IMG/VR virus record: IMGVR_UViG_3300031857_001319
Location: 1 to 24,481 of that record
Direction: 5' to 3' (one strand)
DNA length: 24,481 bases
Source: a virus
Shown piece after piece: positions 18,914 to 24,481 of this stretch. Within the stretch, counting starts at the first letter, position 1. Every line of letters begins with the position of its first letter. The position numbers and the translations under genes were made by a program. Below the pieces are notes generated by a model. It saw only the letters and a program-made list of their open reading frames with translations. It had not been told where the DNA came from and made no database searches.

Positions 18914-20365
18914 ATGCAAATTAGTCCATTACAAATAACAAACATGAACTGGCATGCGGGTCTTACTCAAGATTCACATTTGTCTAGTTTCTTTTTAACT
19001 GAGCCAGCTATTGCTAGTCAAGTTATCACTCGTATTTATAACAAACAAAACGGTTATAAAAATGCTCTATCATTCTTAACAGGTGGTATGGGTAAATCTA
19101 AAGAGATTGATGGTATCCAATATCGTTGGAATATCATTGGAGATTCTCGTAAAGCTATTTCAATTACACGTTCAGTATTTGATGCTGCTGCTTCAGTAGG
19201 TATCAATGCTACAACTTTTAAAATTGGTGTAGGTGAAAAATGGTTCTCAGAAGGTGACGTTTTATTATTTGACAGTCCAGATTATAAAGCTCGTGTAATT
19301 TCTGAACCAATTTATGACGGAGCTGATTACATCTTAGTGTGTCAATTAGTTACTGCTGATATTACTAAAGCAATCCCAGGAGCGTTATTAGTAGTTGGTA
19401 AAGAGGTATCTAAAGAATACAACTTAGTAGAGCATGATCATTCTCGTACATCTGGTGAAACTCACTATGCTACACCAATGATGTTAGAAAACTTTATGTC
19501 TACATTGCGTAAAAAATATTCTGTAACTGGTGCTGCTCACAGCCGTGTTATGGTTATCTCAATGTTAAATCCTGAAACTAATGAAAAAACTAACACTTGG
19601 GTAAAATATGCTGAGTGGGAATTCTGGAAACAGTTCATGGATGAGATTGAAATTAGTTTAATGTTTGGTGAATCTAACGTTAAATCTAACGGTACTACAG
19701 ATTTAAAAGGTGCTTCAGGAAATACTATTTATTCTGGTGCTGGATTAGAATCTCAAATTGCTCCAGGTAACAAACGTTTATACACTACTTTGAATGAGAA
19801 AACTATCCGTGATTTCATGGGAGATTTAGCATACAATGGTACTGAAGATGGTCCTCGTGAGTATGTAGCATTATGTGGTCGTGAGTTCATGAACTTATTT
19901 GATCAAGCTATGAAACGTAGTGCATCTGCTTTCAACTTAGTTGATAGTAAATTCATTGCAGGTGAAGGACAAAACTTAGAGTTACATGGCCAGTTCATGA
20001 CTTACACAGGTTTAAATGGTGATAAGATTACTTTAAAAGAATACAAGCCTTATAATGATGTTGTAAGAAATCGTTTGTTACACCCTCAAACTGGTAAACC
20101 AGCTGAGTCTTACAAAGCAACTTTCTTAAACTTTAAGTCTTATAACAAAGGAGAACCAAATATTCAAAAAGTATACTCTAAAGATCGTGAGATGGTAACA
20201 ACTTACATCGAAGGTATGTATGGACCTTATGGACCTAAGAAGAATGGTTCATCTGCAAGTTCAGTAGATGGTTACACATTTGAAGCAATGACTGAATGTG
20301 GTATCATGTTAAGAGATCCTTCAGATGCGGCTCAATTAATTTTAGATGCTTCTAGCATTAGCTAG
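18914..20365 (+). CDS. Major capsid protein candidate (483 aa)
   Basis: A 483-residue protein right after the scaffold, with its own clear terminator, and codon choice unlike its neighbours: most arginines use CGT rather than AGA, a mark of very high expression. It begins MQISPLQITNMNWHAGLTQ and includes FFLTEPAIASQVITRIYNK, YRWNIIGDSRKAISITRSV, a central domain with YAEWEFWKQFMDEIEISLM and a C-terminal part ending MTECGIMLRDPSDAAQLIL. The length fits HK97-fold capsid proteins and the position fits. Alternative: another abundant head protein. The short phrase KNGSSASSVDGY near the end recurs in the 102-aa protein upstream of the terminase. Confidence 0.8.
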   Translation: MQISPLQITNMNWHAGLTQDSHLSSFFLTEPAIASQVITRIYNKQNGYKNALSFLTGGMGKSKEIDGIQYRWNIIGDSRKAISITRSVFDAAASVGINATTFKIGVGEKWFSEGDVLLFDSPDYKARVISEPIYDGADYILVCQLVTADITKAIPGALLVVGKEVSKEYNLVEHDHSRTSGETHYATPMMLENFMSTLRKKYSVTGAAHSRVMVISMLNPETNEKTNTWVKYAEWEFWKQFMDEIEISLMFGESNVKSNGTTDLKGASGNTIYSGAGLESQIAPGNKRLYTTLNEKTIRDFMGDLAYNGTEDGPREYVALCGREFMNLFDQAMKRSASAFNLVDSKFIAGEGQNLELHGQFMTYTGLNGDKITLKEYKPYNDVVRNRLLHPQTGKPAESYKATFLNFKSYNKGEPNIQKVYSKDREMVTTYIEGMYGPYGPKKNGSSASSVDGYTFEAMTECGIMLRDPSDAAQLILDASSIS

Positions 20366-20383
20366 TAAAAATAAAAGGTTTTG

Positions 20384-20417
20384 AAGAGTGTACCTTACCC
20401 AAACACTCTTTATTTTT
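20384..20417 (+). terminator. Intrinsic terminator after the capsid gene
   Basis: AAGAGTGT (20384-20391) pairs with ACACTCTT (20403-20410) around an 11-nt loop, followed by TATTTTT (20411-20417). A textbook terminator 18 nt after the stop codon, which keeps abundant capsid mRNA separate from the neck genes. Confidence 0.8.
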
Positions 20418-20445
20418 AAACTAATAAAGGCAAATTATTAAAACA

Positions 20446-21243
20446 ATGGAAGAACAATTAAAACAGTATGTTATTAGACCTATCATACGAAACAAATTTT
20501 CAGGTCAATCTTATTACAACAAGACTTTAACTGTAATTCAAGGTGCTCAACTAAGTCAAAATGGTTTGTATAAAACTGGATTGTCTTTAGAAGATCAAAA
20601 ACATTATGAAGAAAAGTTAAACTTACCTAAAGGAACTTTAAGTGCTAGAAATGGTGAGTTCTGGGGTGATATGGAAGTACGATTAAGAAATGATAAATTG
20701 ACTATATTTAATATAGTAAATGATTATGATGAATTAAAGTTTAGAATGTTACAACAACATGATTGGATTGCTAATACAGAGCATGACGTTGTTGGAAACT
20801 CTACAGCTAGATTCTACATATATGATCCAGAAGCTGCTTCTAAGATTGAAGATGCTAAAATGGAATTCGAGTTTGCAGCTATTGAGGCTTTCAGTAATGC
20901 AACTATCGAAGAAAGAAAAGGTCTATTGAGAATCTATGGTAAGAAAGGTGTAGATACAATGTCTGAAACTATGGTTAAGACTGAATTGTATAAACAAGTT
21001 AAATCTGATCCTAAAGAGTTTATTCGTTTAGCTACAGCTAAAGATACTCCAGTAAGAGGTTTAATTGAAGCCTTAATTGAGAAAGGTATTCTTAAAAAGA
21101 AAGGAACTTATTTTTATAATGGTGAAGACTTATTAGGTAGTTCAACTGATGAAGTAGTAAGTTACTTATCAGACTTAAAAAACCAAGCTGTTAAATTAGC
21201 TTTAGAAAGTAAATTAAAACCAAAGAAAGTTAAAGCTGAATAA
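20446..21243 (+). CDS. Hypothetical virion protein (265 aa)
   Basis: Begins MEEQLKQYVIRPIIRNKFS, then QSYYNKTLTVIQGAQLSQN and a beta-rich N-terminal half with EFWGDMEVRLRNDKLTIFN; the second half is helical with LATAKDTPVRGLIEALIEK, KGILKKKGTYFYNGEDLLG and a lysine-rich end (SKLKPKKVKAE). The C-terminal DTPVRGLIEALIEKGIL phrase reads like a small helical packing domain. It follows the capsid terminator and precedes the neck protein (TAATG). A head-completion or decoration protein is likely, by position only. Confidence 0.6.
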   Translation: MEEQLKQYVIRPIIRNKFSGQSYYNKTLTVIQGAQLSQNGLYKTGLSLEDQKHYEEKLNLPKGTLSARNGEFWGDMEVRLRNDKLTIFNIVNDYDELKFRMLQQHDWIANTEHDVVGNSTARFYIYDPEAASKIEDAKMEFEFAAIEAFSNATIEERKGLLRIYGKKGVDTMSETMVKTELYKQVKSDPKEFIRLATAKDTPVRGLIEALIEKGILKKKGTYFYNGEDLLGSSTDEVVSYLSDLKNQAVKLALESKLKPKKVKAE

Positions 21244-21920
21244 TGACAATATCTCAATTTCATATTGAATTTAAATTTAGGTTAGATAAAATGGATGCCT
21301 TAAACTATCCTAACTTCTTACCTGAAGAGATTGATTTGATATTGAATAATGCTCAGGATAGGTTAATTAAACAAAGGTATGGTTTTAATAATGCTAAAAG
21401 ACAATCTTTTGAAGAAACTCAGAAGCGTACAGAGGATTTAAAGAATATTACAGAAAATACAATACTAACTCCTTTAGCTTACTCAGTAAACAATATAGAT
21501 GCTAATGCTAGATTTGTAAATTTACCAACTAACCATTGGTTTACTATACAGGAGAGAGCTGGAATAACTTGTACTAATTGTGGTACTCCAATAACACAAA
21601 GAGTTGAAGTAATACCAATTACTCATTTAGAAGCATCTAAATCTTTAAAAGATCCTTTTGCTAAACCTAATAATGAAAAAGTTCTTAGACTTATGATAGC
21701 AGGAAAAGTTGAATTAATATCAAATTGTACAATTGTAGATTATCAATTACGATATTTAAGACAACCTGTTAAAATGAGTTTATCTGGAAATATTACTTGT
21801 GAATTATCAGAACATATTCATAATGAATTAGTAGACACCGCAGTAAGCATTGCATTAGAAGGAATAGAGGGTAAAAGAACACAATCATTTAATCCTTTGA
21901 TTAATAACACTAACGAATAA
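21243..21920 (+). CDS. Neck/head-tail connector-like protein (225 aa)
   Basis: MTISQFHIEFKFRLDKMDA, NYPNFLPEEIDLILNNAQD and RLIKQRYGFN: the pattern of a short N-terminal motif, then E.D..LN.AQ...I..RYG, which I associate with connector/ring proteins of tailed phages in this group. A central insert has CTNC (residues 110-113 area) and ISNC, making a possible zinc site, and the end is LEGIEGKRTQSFNPLINNT. It would seat between portal and tail. The neighbouring gene order supports this. Exact ring position unknown. Confidence 0.55.
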   Translation: MTISQFHIEFKFRLDKMDALNYPNFLPEEIDLILNNAQDRLIKQRYGFNNAKRQSFEETQKRTEDLKNITENTILTPLAYSVNNIDANARFVNLPTNHWFTIQERAGITCTNCGTPITQRVEVIPITHLEASKSLKDPFAKPNNEKVLRLMIAGKVELISNCTIVDYQLRYLRQPVKMSLSGNITCELSEHIHNELVDTAVSIALEGIEGKRTQSFNPLINNTNE

Positions 21921-21935
21921 TAAATTTAATTTAAA

Positions 21936-22346
21936 ATGGCAATATCAAAAACATCCCCTAAGCAATTCTTAGGAGCACAAATTCCAAATGTCAAAGTACT
22001 GTCTTCAAAGATTGATGAAATCATTGATGAAGTAAATGGTACATCTGGTACAGTAACTCAAACAACTAATCGCACTAATGAAGTAACATTAAATGCTACA
22101 AAAGGTGTAATTACTACAAATACAACGTCTTTATCTACAGCAACTAATGTTGTATTTACAGTAAATAACTCGGCTGTAAAAGCGGATTCCGTTGTTATTG
22201 CAAATATGGATACAACAAACTTAACCGCTTATGGTGTACATTTTAGTATTGAAAGTATTACAGCAGGGTCTTTTAAAATACGCTATCTTAATGCTACAGG
22301 TGGGAATATTACTACAGCATTAATTTTTAATTTTGTAGTAAACTAA
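21936..22346 (+). CDS. Virion fibre/decoration-like protein (136 aa)
   Basis: The N-terminal 35 residues (KQFLGAQIPNVKVLSSKID, EIIDEVNGTSG) form a helix suited to trimeric coil. The rest is Thr/Asn/Val-rich beta sequence, TNRTNEVTLNATKGVITTN, then VVFTVNNSAVKADSVVIAN, and HFSIESITAGSFKIRYLNA, TGGNITTALIFNFVVN. This repeating T..N..V.FTV.NS..K..D.V pattern is common in small phage fibre and head-decoration domains. A trimeric decoration or fibre tip is therefore likely. No enzyme motif. Confidence 0.6.
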   Translation: MAISKTSPKQFLGAQIPNVKVLSSKIDEIIDEVNGTSGTVTQTTNRTNEVTLNATKGVITTNTTSLSTATNVVFTVNNSAVKADSVVIANMDTTNLTAYGVHFSIESITAGSFKIRYLNATGGNITTALIFNFVVN

Positions 22347-22392
22347 TTAATAAATATCTTAAATAATAAATAAATTTTAAAAATTAAAAACA

Positions 22393-23715
22393 ATGTCAAT
22401 TCATAAAGTAACAAACATTTTCGTAGGGACAGGTGGTGCATTTCAAACAGATGTAAACACATTAACTCCAGGTAAATTAGGTATGTTTAAAGCTAATCAA
22501 ACAGCTTTAGGTGCAGCAGAACCTTATATAGCAGGAACAGCAACAAATGATATTCAGTTTTCTGAAACGTATTCAGATGGTTCATTTAAAAAATCAATGA
22601 GAATTAATGGTATTGCAGTAAAATCTGCACGTTTTGAAAAATATGCTCCAGCATCTCGTGAAGTATGGGCTATTGGATATGATCGTAAATTAGCTACAGG
22701 TTCAATTGAAGTAAATGCTTCTTCTGATTATACAGCTAGTATTCGTTTTAAAAATGATAAATCTTTATATTCTGAACGTCCAGAAGTATTAAGAATTAAC
22801 TTTACTTCTAGTGTTTCGGCATCACAATTAAGTGTTGCAACTCAATTAAGAGATAATATTAATAATAGTGGTTTTAAATCATTAATTGTAGCATTATTAG
22901 TAGGTAATGGTTCAGGAGCAATGGGATTAACTGGTGCAACTGCTTATGGTGTAGAAATTACAGCTAAAGATATTGAACAATTTCAATCTAGTACTTTTAA
23001 AGAAAACCGTGTATATTTCTCTTGTCATATAGATGATTCTACAGGATTTGGATCTACTTCTTGTACTCAAATTTCTGCTAACTCTTATGGAGAAGGTACT
23101 TATAATCAAATCTATAACAAAGAGAACTTTGAATACCAATACGAAGGTTTATCTAACCGTAGATTATGGCCAGCACAAGCAGTTAAATTTAATGTAGTTA
23201 ATACAGGTTATTTATCTGGAAGTGTTGTTGCAGCAGCAACTACTCCAACAGGAGCTTTATCTGCAGCATCAACTGGTGTATTAGGAGCTAATACAGTAGG
23301 ATATGATGTAGTTGAAGTTGCTACTTCTACAGCAGGTTTAAGAGCAGGTGAATTAATTACTTTAAATAGTGTTGCTTATGAGATTAAATACATAATCAGT
23401 TCTACTAAATTTGTGATCACATCTCCTTTAACAGCAGTTGTAGCAGGTACAGCATTCTTAGTAAAATATTTCTATGATACTTTAACTATAACTTTTGCAG
23501 ACAACACTTTCACTTCAGGGGCAGATATTCAAGCATTAGCTCAAAAAGCAATCATTATAGCTACTCCATCTATTAATGTTAGTTCTGCTGATCCATTTGA
23601 TAGAACATTAGACACAGGAAGTTACTCAACAGAAGGTGTTGAATTACTTACTAATATAGGTGCTTGGTTAGCTGGAACTCCAACTAAAATTAGTACTGCA
23701 GTATTAATCGCATAG
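22393..23715 (+). CDS. Major virion structural protein (440 aa), possibly tail tube/sheath
   Basis: A 440-residue protein between two regulatory regions, ending in a strong terminator, with a mix of CGT and AGA arginine codons that suggests high expression. It starts MSIHKVTNIFVGTGGAFQT, continues IEVNASSDYTASIRFKNDK and SSVSASQLSVATQLRDNIN, and ends DTGSYSTEGVELLTNIGAW, TPTKISTAVLIA. Beta-rich with Ala/Thr/Gly/Ser-rich linkers (SVVAAATTPTGALSAASTG). The pattern fits an abundant shell or tail-tube protein, and the position after the neck genes fits the tail. I cannot identify the family; a sheath is possible but unproven. Confidence 0.5.
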   Translation: MSIHKVTNIFVGTGGAFQTDVNTLTPGKLGMFKANQTALGAAEPYIAGTATNDIQFSETYSDGSFKKSMRINGIAVKSARFEKYAPASREVWAIGYDRKLATGSIEVNASSDYTASIRFKNDKSLYSERPEVLRINFTSSVSASQLSVATQLRDNINNSGFKSLIVALLVGNGSGAMGLTGATAYGVEITAKDIEQFQSSTFKENRVYFSCHIDDSTGFGSTSCTQISANSYGEGTYNQIYNKENFEYQYEGLSNRRLWPAQAVKFNVVNTGYLSGSVVAAATTPTGALSAASTGVLGANTVGYDVVEVATSTAGLRAGELITLNSVAYEIKYIISSTKFVITSPLTAVVAGTAFLVKYFYDTLTITFADNTFTSGADIQALAQKAIIIATPSINVSSADPFDRTLDTGSYSTEGVELLTNIGAWLAGTPTKISTAVLIA

Positions 23716-23753
23716 TCTAGTCCTTAGACTACAATCCACATCATTCTGATGTG
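23713..23753 (+). other. Two tandem 7-bp hairpins after the 440-aa gene
   Basis: TAGTCTA (23713-23719) pairs with TAGACTA (23725-23731), and CACATCA (23737-23743) pairs with TGATGTG (23747-23753). The first begins at the stop codon itself. They stand before the terminator at 23784-23827 and may protect the 3' end of an abundant mRNA. Confidence 0.5.
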
Positions 23754-23783
23754 TCAATCTTTAAAGCCTTAATTAGTATAATT

Positions 23784-23827
23784 AGCCCCTGGTTTCTCTT
23801 CCTTAAAGTTTTCCAGGGGCTTTATTT
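23784..23827 (+). terminator. Strong intrinsic terminator
   Basis: AGCCCCTGG (23784-23792) pairs perfectly with CCAGGGGCT (23813-23821), followed by TTTATTT. At nine base pairs with six G/C it is the most stable terminator in the window, and it ends the transcript of the 440-aa virion protein. Confidence 0.85.
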
Positions 23828-23851
23828 ATGAATTAAATTAAATAAAACATA

Positions 23852-24421
23852 ATGCTTACATTAAAATATGATTTGTGTGTAATTAATGGATGTACACAAT
23901 TACAATTCTCAGAAAATACCGGAATATATACTTTAGCTAATCCTGGTGGTTGGGGTACCCCAAATATTGAAATAGGTAATGTTGTAACAGCTACTCTTTT
24001 AATTAAAGGACCAGATGGTGTAGAATATACTATAGATTTAACTATAGGTAATTTACCATCAAATATCGTTGGATTTAGTTATAATATACCCTTAGTTAGT
24101 ATGGGTAGTCCTATAACTATTACAGATGGTCAATGGTATTTTGTATATACTGTTATTGACGATAATGATGTTGAGTATTCAACAACAGTCAATAAGTACT
24201 TTACTTGTAATACTAAATGTTGTATATCTAACATGTTAGCTAATGTAAATACTTGTGATAGTTGTCCTAAAGATGATTCTGAAGAACTTTATAACAAAGC
24301 TAAAACTATGTTTGATTCACTAGAGAATGCTGCAGAATGTGGTGATCTTACTACATTTAATAGTATTAAAAAAATAATTGATAAATTATGTTTAAATAGT
24401 GGATGTAAAACTTGCAAATAA
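23852..24421 (+). CDS. Cys-rich hypothetical virion-region protein (189 aa)
   Basis: The N-terminal 120 residues are a beta-rich domain (MLTLKYDLCVINGCTQLQF, LLIKGPDGVEYTIDLTIGN, ITDGQWYFVYTVIDDNDVE). The C-terminal 70 have a Cys cluster CNTKCCISNMLANVNTCDSCPKD and a helical end with CGDLTTFNSIKKIIDKLCL, NSGCKTCK; about nine Cys suggest a metal site or disulfides. The Cys-rich tail with CC, CDSC and CKTC recurs, as I recall, in uncharacterised proteins of tail-module regions in Bacteroidota phages. Starts 24 nt after the terminator; TAATG overlap with the next gene. Confidence 0.55.
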   Translation: MLTLKYDLCVINGCTQLQFSENTGIYTLANPGGWGTPNIEIGNVVTATLLIKGPDGVEYTIDLTIGNLPSNIVGFSYNIPLVSMGSPITITDGQWYFVYTVIDDNDVEYSTTVNKYFTCNTKCCISNMLANVNTCDSCPKDDSEELYNKAKTMFDSLENAAECGDLTTFNSIKKIIDKLCLNSGCKTCK

Positions 24422-24481
24422 TGAAAAAAAACCTTATATTATTAATACGTAAACTTTTAAATAAAATTTATATGTGTAACT
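24421..24481 (+). CDS. Start of a further ORF, runs off the right edge
   Basis: ATG 24421 overlaps the previous TAA (TAATG). Only MKKNLILLIRKLLNKIYMCN is visible: basic with a hydrophobic start, resembling a small membrane or helical protein start. Nothing more can be said. Confidence 0.4.
   Translation, partial: MKKNLILLIRKLLNKIYMCN

Noticed and set aside
1-24481. CRISPR array
   Set aside because: No regularly spaced identical repeats were seen; the repeated palindromes in 171-2328 differ in sequence and spacing.
1-24481. Integrase, transposase or insertion sequence
   Set aside because: No ORF shows recombinase or transposase motifs; the integron-like array has no visible integrase here.

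Overview
The window is part of the genome of an AT-rich tailed double-stranded DNA phage that probably infects a member of the Bacteroidota. The host guess rests on promoter matches of the TTTG / TAnnTTTG type and on weak or absent Shine-Dalgarno sequences. The plus strand carries a virion module in the order large terminase (12461-14554), portal (14551-17130), ferritin (17130-17654), scaffold-like protein (17751-18881), major capsid protein candidate (18914-20365), neck/virion proteins (20446-22346) and an abundant structural protein (22393-23715). This order recalls crAss-like and related Bacteroidota phages, but I assign it by gene order and motifs only, not by a database search.

Layout. 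(1) 1-2330, minus strand: tiny genes (zinc-ribbon proteins, a one-pass membrane protein, unknowns, and the start of an N6/N4 DNA methyltransferase), each followed by a palindromic site built like an integron attC: TAAC-like box, unequal spacers, imperfect stem, GTTA-like box. Six such sites are seen and no integrase is in the window. This is a gene-cassette array lying next to phage genes. (2) 2372-6399, minus strand: exported or membrane proteins and small unknowns, separated by long spacers. Stop codons here are repeatedly followed 5-10 nt later by a strong RNA structure, one of which is a tRNA-like acceptor/T-arm minihelix. (3) 6400-6569: divergent spacer with a G-rich island. (4) 6570-7124: an endonuclease VII-type HNH protein. 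(5) 7310-12459, plus strand: a tightly packed series of very small genes with ATGA/TAATG overlaps, including an HU/IHF-like protein, a winged-helix-like protein, a zinc-ribbon protein and an HExxH putative metallopeptidase. It is interrupted at 8737-9091 by a 355-nt noncoding, hairpin-rich stretch. (6) 12461-24481: the packaging and capsid module, punctuated by intrinsic terminators at about 17.68, 20.40 and 23.80 kb.

How the parts fit. The right half would package DNA (terminase, portal) and build the head (scaffold, capsid protein, neck proteins); a ferritin with all ferroxidase ligands is transcribed with them. The left half looks accessory. The points most worth a second look are the phage-linked attC-like cassette array, the ferritin inside the morphogenesis operon, the stop-codon-linked RNA structures including the tRNA-like minihelix, and the unexplained noncoding block at 8737-9091.
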